This document shows positions 40,425-51,998 of a DNA stretch of 58,000 nucleotides, piece after piece. Made by a program: the position numbers and the translations under genes. The DNA comes from Adiantum capillus-veneris. Lineage: Eukaryota; Streptophyta; Polypodiopsida; Polypodiales; Pteridaceae. The stretch spans positions 110,092,469 through 110,150,468 of the forward strand of contig CM043951.1 of NCBI GenBank assembly GCA_014529385.2, given 5' to 3'. How positions within the stretch are numbered: the stretch's first letter is position 1; each line of letters begins with the position of its first letter. The notes under the pieces were generated by a model. That model did no database searches, was not told where the DNA came from, and saw nothing but the letters and a program-made list of their open reading frames with translations.

Positions 40425-40575
40425 CCACTAGCCATTGAATTGGGCCATCGACCACTGGCCATTGACTTCCGACCACTGGCTATTGACTTTTGACCACCGG
40501 CCATTGAGTTCCGACCACCGGCCATTGACTTATGACCACTAGCAATTGACTATTGGCTATTAGCCAATCGGCCAA
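40425..40575. repeat. Short tandem ACCACnGGCCATTGA repeats in the copia LTR
   Basis: A unit of about 22-24 bp (GGCCATTGACTTnnGACCACT) occurs about six times with variation. The 5' LTR has only about three units at 54020-54090. Copy number therefore changed after insertion or between LTRs. The (possible) hairpin-free, GGCC-rich units lie in U3 of the minus-strand element and may be promoter repeats. Confidence 0.7.
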
Positions 40576-40732
40576 ATGACTAGCCGTTTTCCAACCTCTT
40601 TTTAACCGCCGTCCGGCCATAATATTCCGATGAAAAGGAGTATTCTGGTGGCTTCTCCTCATAACGGGGGCCTTACAAATGTGCGTTTTTTAACACAAAA
40701 AATTATATGGGTAAATCAGGCTCCATACTTAA

Positions 40733-42019
40733 CACTAGGTTGGTAACCTAAAAGGACATAAAAGTGTCCTTTCAAGGTTTTGAAAAAAACCTCCAAAACC
40801 ATAGTAGATCCACTCATTTTGTAAAATCCTTTCATGAGGTTATAGTTCAAGGCCTACTACAGATGGAAAAAATAAGAAACTTGTAAAATTTCTCATCTTT
40901 TGGTCACACCAAGCCTCCAAACTTGACGGATTTTCATCAAAACAGTCATTTCTTATGTTTTGTTGCATAAAAATAAGATTAGGGATTTTTGTAGGACTTG
41001 AGATAAATTCCCTAGTTAACTTCAATGGGTTGGTGATCAGAACATATGATTGCTTCTCACTCACTATTTTTTGTTTTGCCAAAAGAAATAGGTACCAAAA
41101 AGTTGAATTTTTACCATTCTGCAAACCTATCATCAAAGTTTCTATAGCCACGCTCAATAAAAATAATATATGCATGTTTTCTTAGTTCCCTATTTTCCTT
41201 TAGGTTCATAAGGAGCCATGGAGCATGTCAAAAGAATAATACATCTCTTACCACGGGGAATCTTGGGGACAAAGATGAAGTGCTAAATACAGCAAACATG
41301 AAAAAACTGGGAACTATTCAATATCTAGCCAAATTTGATCCTTATGACTAGATATGGTTACTACCTACAAAATGCATGTAGCTGTCACAAGAAACTAACA
41401 ATATTAAAAAATCTATACTTGATATACTAGAATGTTTCGTTTTCTTCTATATATAATTGAAAAAATCAACCATCATTGTCTACTATGCAAAATAGGGTAT
41501 TAGGTGCCCCAAAACTCAAGGAATATTAGCTTTATGTCACAATATGCGACATAGAAAATCAAAACTGCATTTGGATATCATGAAAGCCACCAAAAAAATC
41601 ATAGAAGAGCTAAAATTGGCTAAAAAACAGGATTTGACAATTTTTGTAATTTGGTCATAACTTACAACTTTAACATTTATTTCTCCCTAGAAGCACCAAG
41701 ACATGCTGAGGACTACTAAAGATAGCTCTCTAGCATTATAGACCTCACAAACATGAATTCTAGAGTGGTATAGTTGCAAAAATTTGAAAAAAAGCCAAAA
41801 ACAGGACCCGTTTTTTCATACAGTTTAGGTTGTGAAATGTTGTGCAAGGACAAGGTTAAAGATGGAATTGATATTCCAAAAAAATGACGAGTTTTTTTCA
41901 GCTCATGAGACAACTTTCTAGATAGATAGCACCTCAAAATCCATTTTGAAACTCTTGACATAATTCAAGGAAAATGGTCACTTAACATGACATAAAAGTG
42001 TCCCATTACCAACCTAGTG
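40733..42019. mobile_element. Non-autonomous TTAA-flanked DNA element, copy 2 (1287 bp)
   Basis: Same termini CACTAGGTTGGTAA / TTACCAACCTAGTG as copy 1, TTAA at 40729-40732 and 42020-42023. The other LTR of the same copia (54296-54305) has a single TTAA at this point, which is an empty-site control and proves a TTAA target duplication. It lacks about 33 bp present in copy 1 near 31565-31600. Inserted 2 bp from the LTR terminus. Confidence 0.9.
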
Positions 42020-42025
42020 TTAACA

Positions 42026-42040
42026 ATCTCCCACTTGGAG
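42026..42040 (-). other. Copia F polypurine tract
   Basis: Minus strand CCAAGTGGGAGAT followed by the LTR start TGTTAAG, the common form in plant copia elements. Confidence 0.8.
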
Positions 42041-42661
42041 ACCAATCTCGAAACCAAACATGTGACTACTTTGCATCCTGGCTTTTTATCCTTGAATGCC
42101 GATTAAAGATGATCAAAAGCTCAACTTCTCCTTGCTGAGCACCTTTGTAAACATGTTTGCAGGATTTTCACTTGTATGCACCTTTCCTAGCTTTAGCTGT
42201 CCCTCTTCCAAAAAAGTGCATATGAAGTGATATCTCACCTTAGTGTGCTTTGTCCTTGAATGAAAGGTTGAGTTCTTTACAAGATGAAAAGCGCCTTGGC
42301 TATCACTCTACAAGACACAATTGTCTTGTTTGAATCCAAGATTTTCTAAGAATCTGTGAAGCCACATAATTTCTTTGCTTGCCTCTATTATTTCTACATA
42401 CTCTCCTTTCGCGGGTAGAATGTGACACCACTTTCTACAGCTTTGAAGCCCACCTTATTGTTGTGCCTCCAACCATGAATACATAGCCAGTAGTGCTCCT
42501 TTGAGTATCTTTGTCACATGCCATATCAAGATTAGCATACCCTTGAAGAAAAATATCAGATTCTCCAAAATACTAAGAATTTGTTGTTGTCCATTTTAGA
42601 TACCTAAGTATCCACTTCACAGCTTGCTAGTGCTCTTTATCTGGGTTGTCCATGAGCCTAC
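42041..42661 (-). pseudogene. Copia F RNase H remnant
   Basis: No long frame, but [29 protein letters not shown] and [14 protein letters not shown] are legible on the minus strand (about 42440-42640), the usual copia RNase H start (GYxDADWAGD...STSGY). Several stops and shifts follow. The catalytic Asp of ADW has become Asn-Leu-Asp-Met, so it is inactive. Confidence 0.7.
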
Positions 42662-43480
42662 TTACAACTCCCACTTCATCCAGACCAAAGCATACATAAG
42701 AGAACCTACTGCTGCAGCATATGGAACTATAGACATATAGGCTATCTTCTCTTGTGTCTTTAGACATATATCTTTGGTTAGTTTAAAGTGACCAGCCAAA
42801 GGTGTAGAAACCATTTTTGCATTTCTCATTTCAAACCTTTCTAGTACCTTTTTGATGTAATCCTCTTGAGATAGATATATTGTCTTCTTCGTCCTATCCC
42901 TTCTTGATATCTTCATACCAAGTATCCTCTTTGCAGCACCTAAATCTTTCATCGAAAAATATTCAGACAGCTCCTCTTTTAGGTCTTTAATGTCCTGCAT
43001 GTTAGCACTTGCAATCAACATGTCATCAACATACAACACTAGGATGATGAACTTCCCATCTCCCAACTTCTTTGTGTAGACTCAATGATCTGAGTTGCAT
43101 CTTGTGAATCCATGATCCAACATCCATTGATCGAACTTTACGTACCAATGTCTTGATGCTTTCTTTAAACCATACAAGCTCTTCTTTAATGTGCAAACCA
43201 TTTTCTCCTTACCTTTTACTTCATACCCCTTTGGTTGAAGCATGTAAATTTCCTCCTCTTCTTCCCACCTTCTTCTTCCTTCAATTTACACACCCATTTC
43301 TTATGCAATGTCTGCTCACCTTTAGGCAACTCAATCAAGTCCCATGTTTGGTTGTGATGTAATGAGACGATCTCCACTTGCATGCTCTTTATCCATTCTT
43401 CTTTAGATTCGTGATGCATAGCTTCTTTGTATGATTCTGGTTCTCTAGAATCTGAAATCAAGAGATGGTTGAGGAAGGAA
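42662..43480 (-). pseudogene. Copia F reverse transcriptase (two frames)
   Basis: Frame 43216-43461 has the RT start (ESYKEAMHHESKEEWIKSMQ, NQTWDLIELPKGEQTL, KWVCKLK). Frame 42662-43066 carries ILVLYVDDMLIAS (YVDD, catalytic), LSEYFSMKDLGAAKRILGM, IYLSQEDYIKKVLERF and YAAAVGSLMYAL. The middle part (43067-43215) is broken by stops. Family order and the YVDDM box are those of plant Ty1/copia. Confidence 0.85.
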
Positions 43481-43539
43481 TAAACCTTTCTGGAGGTCTA
43501 CTTGCTGGTGTAGATCTTTGGGGAATAGGTTGAGGATCC

Positions 43540-44169
43540 TCATTTGATAACGTTGTTGGACGTTGTCACTGTTTGCACTCCTTGAGTCTTCACCATTCTC
43601 AAGCTCCATGTACTCTCATTACCTATTTCTTTCATTTGTTTTTTTTCTAAGTAATCTTTGTACATATTTTGTTCATTGAAAATTACATCACTACTTCTAA
43701 AGATTTTACCATCTTCAGGATTCCATAGGCGATACCCAATAAAGAAGTACTTTTTGGACTTTGCATCTAGCTTTGATCCTAGTCTTCTATCTATGTACAT
43801 GAAATCCTCACACCCAAACACTTTGAGGAATGAATAGTTCATCAATTTACCTATCCATGCCTCCTCTCGAACTCCCCCATCCAATGCCGTTGAGGGTGAT
43901 CGGTTGATCAAATATGTAACTTTTTTTGTTCATTCTTTTGGAAATGCCATTTTGTTGAGGTGTCCTTGGGGTTGTTCTTTGCCTCCGAATGCCATTGCTA
44001 GCACAAAAGCTTTCAAAATCTTGGCTGCAATACTCACCTCCATTGTCGGATCTGAGGCATTTAACCTTGGTACATGTCTCATTCTCCACAAAGGCTTTCC
44101 ACCTTTGAAATATGGAAAACAAATCAGATTTATTCTTCATTAAATAAACCCATGTTTTCCTAGCTGCGT
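43540..44169 (-). pseudogene. Copia F integrase, C-terminal part
   Basis: Frame 43847-44169 has integrase core CTKVKCLRSDNGGEYCSQDF (second catalytic Asp) and TTPRTPQQNGISKRMNK, where the catalytic Glu of the usual NGVAER has changed to ISKR. Frame 43540-43911 adds the C-terminal part (KVFGCEDFMYIDRRLGSKLD, YFFIGYRLWNPEDGKIFRSS). The N-terminal part lies at 51999-52234 on the other side of gypsy A2; the frame is continuous when A2 and one GCGT are left out. Confidence 0.85.
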
Positions 44170-45208
44170 TGTCAAGAAGTGCGTAGTGCGACTAGGAAAG
44201 CACCGGGCCTCTGAGTGTCTGTGAGGAGTCGTAGCAAAATCAAGCAAGGAGTAGATGATTTGAAGCTGAAAACACACTAAAAAAGAACAAAACTCCAGCC
44301 ATGAAAGCTCCACATTGAAAAAGAACGAATACTAACTCAAAACTCTTGTGTGTGTGAAGATTAGGTGTAGCCTCGCTCCCAATTGCACAGATGCAGTGCT
44401 CATTCGACCTATTAAAAACCCTAAATATATGCTTCGATTCTTTGTCGTGACCATTTCATGGAAGCTTCAATACTTCATTGGAGAAGCCCAAGTAGTTGTT
44501 TGAGGAGGGGAAACCCTAATTGGAGGCCTCACAGCCTCAACCATGTACTAGAAGCAGCACGGGACTACACTGGCACCCTCTAAAGGAATGGCTGTATCTC
44601 CTTGCCCATGTGCCCAAATGAGCTCATTCTTGGCTCTAAAATTTACCGCACAGATTGAGAAATAACACCAAAGTCATTGATGTGGAATTTTGAGCTATTT
44701 TGAGCATTATTAAGGCTATTTTTGACCATTTTTAGGCCATTTTTTGCCCAAAAATGTCACTTTTTGTCCGTAAATAGCCCAAACGGGCTAGGAAAAATCC
44801 CTACAATTGTGGGAAAATCCCATTGGGATCAAATTTCATGTTGAACCTCATTTTCCCACTTCGTAAGTACTTTGGGCACGTCTTTTATGCCAACGCACGA
44901 AACCTGCTATTTTTGACCGAGATGGCCCGCATTGAACTTTCTAGGCAAAACGAGCGTGCCACTTTAAAACACTTGACATTTGTATATTAATAAAGAAAAT
45001 TAGGCATATATTGATGTGAAAAAGCATTACATAGTGCCACGTGTAGGGTCTCGCCCGCCCGACAAGGTATGTATACGGCTGCAACCGTGGCATTCATTTT
45101 TGCATATATCACACTATGTACATTATAGCATTTGGTCCCACACATCATAAACATTAAGAGTGAGGTATATAATTTAATTTCACATTATGAATGTGCCATG
45201 ACACGACA
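44170..45208 (-). repeat. A2 3' LTR (1039 bp)
   Basis: Pair of 50979-51998. Contains repeated TTTGAGCTATTTTGAGC and GGCCATTTTT words in the middle third (44690-44780) and the conserved terminal block shared with the LTRs at 8740-9070 and 29290-29629. No plain TATAAA box was identified. Confidence 0.9.
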
Positions 45209-45222
45209 TCCACCCCCTCTAA
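45209..45222 (-). other. A2 polypurine tract
   Basis: Minus strand TTAGAGGGGGTGGA immediately before the LTR start TGTCGTG. Same form in A3. Confidence 0.8.
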
Positions 45223-45384
45223 ACCTGCACATTCTCCGGCATGTGCCACACATATCTTTTGCAGGTTCAGTCTTCATTTAAGTCTACATACATATCAATT
45301 TAGTTATCACTTGCAACGAAACCTAATGCATAATCCTCGTGTTATTCATTCACATCCATAAAAATTTTCATCAGATCCTACATT

Positions 45385-46766
45385 CTAACTTCTCTGTGAA
45401 TCAAAGGAATCTGTATCACCTCTTCTTTTGAATAACTTGATTCTTTTCCATACGATGGGAATCTTCATTTTTGTCCCATCTAATTCATGCAAGGTATAGG
45501 TCGCATTCCCATGTACATGTTGAACCACATAAGGACCAAACCATCTCTTCGAAAGCTTTCTTATTGTTGAATGATGGTTGTGAAGACTAATGTCACACAC
45601 CAACACCCAATCACCTTCCTCAATAGCTTTAGGTCTGAGCCTATGTCTCTTATCATAACTGTCTTTATTCTTTAACCTTGCATCTTTCAATCGCACCACT
45701 GCAATCTCAATATCTTGGGGACTTCCCTACTCATTCCATCTTCCCAAGGCAATACATTCCATGTGGGAATTACAACCTCAATTGGCATTATAGGTTTCTG
45801 ACCATACATCAACTCAAAAGGCATATAACCAGTAACTGAGCTATGAGGTGTACGATCAACCCATAAAGCATAAGGCAATAACCTAGGCCACTCTCCCATT
45901 TTACCTTTGCAGGCCTTATCCAAAGCTTTAATGATAGGAGGATGCCCACGCTCTGATTTACCATTTCCCTCAGGATTATATGCAGTAGTGAGAGCAAGTT
46001 TAATGCCCAACCTAGAGAAAATCTCCCTTGCTTTGTCAGCATCCAACTCACCCCTGTCCGCTGTTATTTTTCCAACACAGCCATAACGGCTAACTACATC
46101 ATCCAAGAGGAACTTACATACCCCTTCTGTGCTTTTTGTTCTTAGAGCACGACCTTCAACTTGATTGGTTAAGTCTTTTCGTGCAAGCACTATGTATCTC
46201 GTTTGCCATAAGCCCAATGGCATTGTAACCAGATCTACTACCCACTTATAGTGCATGGCCAATGGGTAAGTAGGGTGCAACCCATCAGGATGACGTACAT
46301 TTGAATACATTTGATAGGTTTCACATGATTTCACAAAGTGAGATACATCTTTATACATACCTTTCCACCAATACCTCTCTTTAATTTTAGTGAAGGTGGC
46401 CCATACACCTCTCTGTCCAGCATAAAGACTCTCATGAAACTTTTTCATAAGCTCATTTTGAGCGTCCTTATCATTCACCACTCTCATGGGCATTCCATTT
46501 CTTTGTTTTGGACGCTTCCATAAGTACGCATCTTTCAAAAAGTATCCATAGGCCTTTCTCCGTATTCTTTTGAACTCTTGATCAGTCACCCCTTCTTGCC
46601 TTGTCAAAGTGCTCAGATAGCATCCAATGAGCAACCAGTCACCTTGATATAGGTCCTCTGTAAATGACTCAAGTGAATTTGATAGACAAACATGATGGAA
46701 ATCCATCTCAACATAGCAATGTTGGGAGTTGAGCAACTTGTGATCATTCCAAGAAGGGGTAGACAA
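45385..46766 (-). pseudogene. A2 integrase
   Basis: Frame 45687-46766, then C-terminal domain at 45385-45699. Pre-finger segment YGYFLKDAYLWKRPKQRNGM, zinc finger region HESLYAGQRGVWATF...SCETYQMYS, in which the second His reads Gln and the last Cys reads Tyr. Core: WVVDLVTMP (D1), ITADRGELDA (D2), NPEGNGKSERGH (E), LLPYALWVDRTPHSSVTGY. C-terminal LSKRWFGPYVVQHVHG and RIKLFKRRGDTD. DLVTMP and NGxxERxH resemble integrases of basidiomycete gypsy elements more than typical plant ones (from memory). The stop after DSQRS is at the same place as in A3, so it is likely the true pol end. Confidence 0.82.
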
Positions 46767-47206
46767 TCAGTCTCCACTATTACATTTGCTCCTATCAAAT
46801 ACTCTTTGTCACATTTCAAAGCTGTGACTACTCCCCATAACTCTCGTTTTACCTGTGGCCGATAGTTGCGTTGACGAGCACTTAGGACTTTTGCTCTAAA
46901 CCTCACTACATATCGCTTGCCATCATCATCATCTTGCCTAATCGCCCATCTAATTCCTGTGGGGCTAGTATCCACTGTTACAATTACATATCTTCCACAT
47001 TCGTAGTTTGCTTTCCTCAAAGTTGGAGACATAAGCAACAACTTCTTTAATTTCCTCATGGAATGTGTATGCACTTCTTCCCATTGAAACTTTTGGTTCT
47101 TTCTCAAAAGTTGATACAAAGGCTTTGCTACATGCATGTGCATAATGCGGAATCCAATTAACATAAAATACGCATGCACCCAAGAACCTGCGAACCTCAC
47201 TGACAT
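46613..47206 (-). pseudogene. A2 RNase H
   Basis: RT thumb end (AKPLYQLLRKNQKFQWEE), then VIVTVDTSPTGIRWAIRQ (D), KRELWGVVTALK (E), VIVETDCLPLLGMI (D). The catalytic triad is intact, but Gly in GxxWxIxQ has changed to Arg. The domain overlaps the RT frame (46965-47444) by a shift near 47110-47150. Confidence 0.8.
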
Positions 47207-48084
47207 TTATACATTTCTCTTTCATTCTCTGGATTACATCAATCTTTGCAGGACAAGGCCTTCTACCATATGGCCCGCACATATGTCCCACAATAAGAAC
47301 TTCATTCACACCAAACACTAACTTTTGGCCAGACAAGGTAAGGTTCACCTCTTCTAATCTTGACAAGATCTCATCACAATCATGGATATGGTTTGCCACA
47401 TACTTGCGGCACCCCCTCGAGTCCATAGCAGTCCAGAGCCACATCTATATCACTTACATCACATCCTTTGATTGCCACATCATCAAGGAAAGGCATTGTA
47501 GTTTGCGGTATGAAGTCACGTAGGATTTTGTTCATACCATTCATCATATGTTCAACTGAATTAGTTGCCCCCTGAGGTAAGGTGCACATCCTTACTAAAT
47601 CCAAGGGTGTCCTCATGGTAGTTAGGTCCCTACTTTCCATTGCTAGCAGAAATTGATCATACCCTGAGTACAAATCTCCCATAGAATATATTGCCCTTCC
47701 TGCAAATTCCTTTGCAAACTCATCGACAACTGGCCCTATACCCACATTTCTGATTGTCACCTTGTTTAGAGGTTGCATATCCTGAATAAAGCGTAAAGAA
47801 CCATTTTTCTTCGGAACAGTGAACCACTTGTTTGAATATGGAGCACAAGAAGGCTCCAAGATACCCATCTTGATCTTTTCTTTAAGCAACTCAATGAGTT
47901 TTGGCAAATGAGCCTTTGGAACAGGAATAGGCCTCAAGTTCCAAGGTACATGAGGGATAGTGAAGATCACCATAGAAGCAACAATGGATGGATCAACGCA
48001 CCCTATCTCATAAGGCTCAAATGCAAAAGCTTTTCCGTGTTTGGCAAGCATGTCTTCAAAGCATATCTTTTCAGTTTTTGTCAA
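46965..48084 (-). pseudogene. A2 reverse transcriptase (frameshifted)
   Basis: Frame 47380-48084: KHGKAFAFEPYEIGCVDPS, VPKKNGSLRFIQDMQPLNK, GDLYSGYDQFLLAM, LPQGATNSVEHMM and the catalytic box MPFLDDVAIKGC (FLDD). Frame 46965-47444: CRKYVANHIHDCDEILSRLE, NEVLIVGHMCGPYGRRPCP, EVRRFLGACVFYVNWIPHYA. A shift at about 47420-47440 joins them. The sister A1 has FIDD. Only one or two breaks separate this from an intact RT. Confidence 0.87.
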
Positions 48085-48102
48085 ACTTTCCTCGCAACCA
48101 AC

Positions 48103-48470
48103 CTATAACTCCTTCAAAGAATCCTCTGTGAACTTGTGTCCAATCTTGCTTGGGTCACGAAGGCTAGGTTGCAAAGCAGCTCGTTCCATCTTATCCGTAT
48201 AGTCCTTTGGTAGAGGTAATGCCACTGGTTTCACTTTCTTTGCCACAGACTTATACGTGTTCTCCACTCGTGCATCAACACTTTGAGAATTTTTTAAATC
48301 CTCAATGACTTTGTACATTTCTATTGAGCATACTTTCACGACCTCACTTCCCATATGCAAATTGCAATCCACTAAAGACTCCAAATCTTGCATAGTATCC
48401 ACAAAAGAACACTCATCAAACACACCTACAATGCATTCTTCATCTTCTAGCAAACCATTCTATCTTCGAA
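48103..48470 (-). pseudogene. A2 protease-RT linker
   Basis: Acidic stretch (LEDEECIVGVFDECSFVD) then basic KSVAKKVKPVALPLP and LRDPSKIGHKFTEDSLKEL. Same architecture as A1 3796-4294. The stop after KEL (about 48103) splits it from the RT frame. Confidence 0.65.
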
Positions 48471-48639
48471 AGTCTTTGTACATTATTTACATGTTTTCGT
48501 TCTTCCCGCTTTAAGTCCTCACACTCTGTAAAAGCAATAGATCCATGGTATGATAATCCTACAAAACCTGTAGAAAATGTTTCCTTTGCATATACATCAT
48601 GCGACAACCTTTCTCTTCTTGTACCACTGCAATCCTGCT

Positions 48640-49204
48640 CTACAATGGTACATGGCCAAAACCCCTCATATCCTTGTAGTCCTTAAACTCTTTGTTTGTC
48701 TTTGGAAAGGGTTGCTCTCTAAGACCTTCACGGTTCCTTTCATGGTCCACACAAATAGTAAGGAATTGTATTGCACACTTCCCACCCCTGCTCCTTATTC
48801 TTGCATAAGCTGACCCATCATCCATCACCTTGGTTTCCATGCGAGTAGCTGTGATGTATGGCTGTCCAAGAATAAGAGGATATATAGACATCTCCTGTAT
48901 AAAGAAATTTTGGTCATCTTTCACATCCCCAATAGTCACCGTTACATTTGGACAAGCTCCGTACAGCTCCCCTGATGAGTTGTTTGCTGCACGAATCATC
49001 CATCCATGATTTATATCAATTGGCCATTTTCCTTTTTGATAAAGACTTTGACATTAGGTTAATTTCCGACCCATGATCTATCAACGCAATGCATGGCTCT
49101 TCTAAGTCTCCCACTTTTACCAACGTCTCAGTAGTTGCTCTTGCCCAGTGACTATTCAAGTAGTAGCTCTTGTAAGTGGTCTCCACTTTGTCTTCATCAT
49201 CCAA
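48640..49204 (-). pseudogene. A2 retropepsin with DHG triad (frameshifted)
   Basis: Frame 49016-49204: VKVGDLEEPCIALIDHGSEI (D-H-G). Frame 48640-48999: NNSSGELYGACPNVTVTIGD, YPLILGQPYI. A shift near 49035 separates them. The DHG triad is identical to that of A1. A basic C-terminal extension (CVDHERNREGLREQPFPK) is also shared. Confidence 0.75.
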
Positions 49205-50895
49205 GAAGGGAACGTGTTTTACTCCTCCCCTAGACTTGTAGCATCCAAGAATAGTTTCATCACCTTGTTTGCCATAGACTTGTACACCCTGTGCATTTAA
49301 AGTCTCTTCTTCACCATGTACATGGATAGATTCAGTAAGAGACTACCACTTCCTCTTTATGATATCAATTATTTCTTCATGGAATTGCCGCTTTGCTATA
49401 CCAAGGACCTCACCCAAGGTAAATTCCACCTTACTGTTTAAAATCCTCTCTTCCAAAACCTTTTTGAGATCCGTTGCTGCCACTATATCGGATTGGAGTT
49501 TGTAGGCCGGACCCTTTGTTTAAATTTTGTTGCTTCCTTCTTCTTGTCTTTAGAGGACTCTTGCATAGGCACTTCGAGGACAGGAATCTGTTGCGGGGAA
49601 GGTGATCTAGGAGGAACTGTGTCATTTCTACCTCCACTCCTTGTTTCCCGCTTTGAAGGACCTTCATCCCCATTTTGGCGCCTATGTTTCTCTTCAACAA
49701 TGGCCTCATTTGCTTGACATTTGGCAATATATGCATGCACTGACAAAGAGTCCACAGGGTCATTCCAACCTGTTTCAAGCCGAATGCAATCTCTAGCTTC
49801 GTGTAAAACCTCTATAGTCATTTTACCCTTCATAGAAGACTCTATAGCGCATGGCCATAGCTCTCCAATACCATTAGATTCCTCTTCTCCAACCTTGACT
49901 GATCCTTTTTTCTTAATAGGATCCACCTTCAACCCATAGGCGGCTGCCTCAACCATTGAGATGGCATGGCTAGTAGCCATGTCCTCAACTAGTTTCTTCA
50001 TCCCCCTTTGCCAAAGTTTGTTCCCAAGAGCTTACCTGTTTCACTTAAGTAAAATTTTCCATCTTTAAAGAAAACGAGCTCCTTTGTCAAAGCGTCTTTA
50101 AAACTTTCACAATCGCTCTTGCATTCCTTTCACAATATCATCTATGATGGATTTTTCACTCTTTGGAACCACAATCACAGGCTTTATAGGACTCTCACGG
50201 ACACTTGGGGATTGAGTAGGGTTGACTATCATCTTGTCTCTTCATCATTGTCGCTTAGCTAGCAGTGAAATGGCGTCTTCGACCTCATTCCAATCATTCT
50301 TCAAACCCTGTTCTGCATCCTTATCCTCAAGTAGTAGCTCTAACTTCTCTTGAATCTCTTTACCTGCGGCTTGCAAAAAGAGATCTGTCTTCTCCGAGTT
50401 TAGAGTAGCCTTTTTAGTTCTTGAAAGTTGATCATAACAGTGTTCAAATTCCCTAAGCAGTTCGGTAGGCGAGAGCCCCTCTTTTGGCCGAACTACCCAC
50501 TCTAAGAAAGTCCTCTTTGTTACCCTTTCGGAGTCCTCCATGAAATACTCTTCCTTCAAGGATAATTTGAATGCTTCCCAAGTTGCCCCATGATCATTTC
50601 CAATTCCCCTTACATGCTCTCTGATCTTAGGAACCAAAACAAGTTCAAAACTTTGCACCATCTCTACTTCGGGCACTCGATGAAGCTCCATCTCCTTTAC
50701 ATACCCACAAAGATAATTTGTTATATCTTTAACTTTAAGTTGGTCCAACTTCTTCACCACAGATTGAAGCGCTTTGGCTGAGGAAAGCTCCCTCCTTTCC
50801 ACAGCTTGCTGCTGGTGCATAAACACTGCAAAAGCTTGAAACATTTGCATTGTGACTGGACCAAACCGCACCCCTTGTTGCTCTTGTTGCTCCAT
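49205..50895 (-). pseudogene. A2 Gag and Gag-protease linker
   Basis: Frame 50245-50895 starts MEQQEQQGVRFG and holds the capsid (FQAFAVFMHQQQ, YVKEMELHRV, LKEEYFMEDSERVTKRTFLE, GLSPTELLREFEHCYDQLSR). Frames 49483-50001 and 49431-49778 hold the tail (HEARDCIRLETGWNDPVDSL, EEKHRRQNGDEGPSKRETRS). The CCHC knuckle of A1 is mostly gone here: only CKSDCESFKDAL remains near 50060-50110, so a small deletion removed the first Cys pair and the His. Confidence 0.78.
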
Positions 50896-50961
50896 AGCCT
50901 AAAGCTTTGGTTTGAGACCTTAAATGAATATTTTGAACCCTCACCCTAGCCTACTTCGCGC

Positions 50962-50978
50962 TGGGTTCACCAAAAACG
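50962..50978 (-). other. A2 primer-binding site
   Basis: Minus strand CGTTTTTGGTGAACCCAG directly follows the 5' LTR end. It shares TTTTTGGTGAACC with A1. Confidence 0.6.
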
Positions 50979-51998
50979 TGTCAAGAAGTGCACAATGCGA
51001 CTAGGAAAGCGTCAGGCCTCTAACTGTGAGGATTCGTAGCAAAATCAAGCAAGGCATAGATGAGTTGAAGCTAAAAACAAAATAAAAAAGAACAAAACTC
51101 CTGCCATGAAATCTCCACTTTGAAAAAGAACCAATACTAACTCAAAACTCTTGTGTGTGTGAAGATTAGGTGTAGCCTCGCTTCCAATTGCACAGATGCA
51201 GTGCTCATTCGACCTATTAAAAACCCTAAATATAAGCTTCGATTCTTTGTCGTGACCATTTCATGGAAGATTCAGTACTTCATCGGAGAAGCCCAAGTAG
51301 TTATTTGAGGAGTGGAAACCCTAATTGGAGGCCTCACAGCCTCAACCATGTAGTGGAAGCAGCACAAGACTGAACTAGCACCCTCTAAAGGAATGGCTGT
51401 ATCTCCTTGCTCATGTACCCAAATGAGCTCATGCTTGGCTCCAAAATTTCCCACAGATTCATAAATAACTGCAGCATCGTTGATGTGGTGTTTTGAGCTA
51501 TTTTGAGCATTTTTAAGGCTATTTTTGACCATTTTTTGCCCAAAAATGTCACTTTTTGTTCGTAAAAAGCACAAACGAGCTGGGAAAAATCCCTAAAATT
51601 GTGGAAAAATCCCATTGGTCTAAAATTTCATGTTGAACCTCATTTTCCTACTTGGTAATCACTTTGGACACTCTCTTATGCCAGCGCACGAAATCTGCTA
51701 TTTTTGGCAGAGATTGACCGCATTGAACTTTCTAGGCAAAACGATTGTGCCACTTCAAAACACTTGAATTTGTACATTACTAAAGCAAATTAGAAATATA
51801 TTTATGTGAAAAAACATTCCATAGCGCCACGTGTAGGGTTTCGCCCGCCCGGCAAGGTATGTACACGGTTGCAACCGTGACATTCATTTTCGCATATATC
51901 ACGCTATATACATTATAGTATTTGGTCCCACACATCATAAACATTAAGAGTGAGTTAGATACTTTAATTTCACATTATGAACGTTTCATGGCATGACA
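50979..51998 (-). repeat. A2 5' LTR (1020 bp)
   Basis: Pair of 44170-45208; on the plus strand it starts TGTCAAGAAGTGC and ends GGCATGACA. The GCGT duplication follows. Frames 51272-51615 inside it are not genes. Confidence 0.9.

Larger units (their letters stand above)
39951..42025 (-). repeat. Copia F 3' LTR, split by a DNA element
   Basis: LTR proper is 39951-40732 plus the last two bases 42024-42025; 40733-42023 is the inserted element and its duplicated TTAA. A purine tract follows on the minus strand. It contains runs of CCGGCCATTGA-type short repeats (about 40425-40570) also seen in the 5' LTR (54020-54090). Confidence 0.85.
44170..51998 (-). mobile_element. Full-length family-A gypsy A2, nested in the copia integrase
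   Basis: 7829 bp. LTRs 44170-45208 (3') and 50979-51998 (5'), ends TGTCAAG and TGACA/CGACA, target duplication GCGT (44166-44169 and 51999-52002). Order on the minus strand is gag, protease, linker, RT, RNase H, integrase. All coding parts are broken by a few stops and shifts. LTRs differ at many positions and by about 20 bp in length, so it is not recent. Confidence 0.92.

Noticed and set aside
51272-51615. Reverse ORFs of 100 and 76 aa
   Set aside because: They are inside the A2 5' LTR and are also broken in the other LTR copy.
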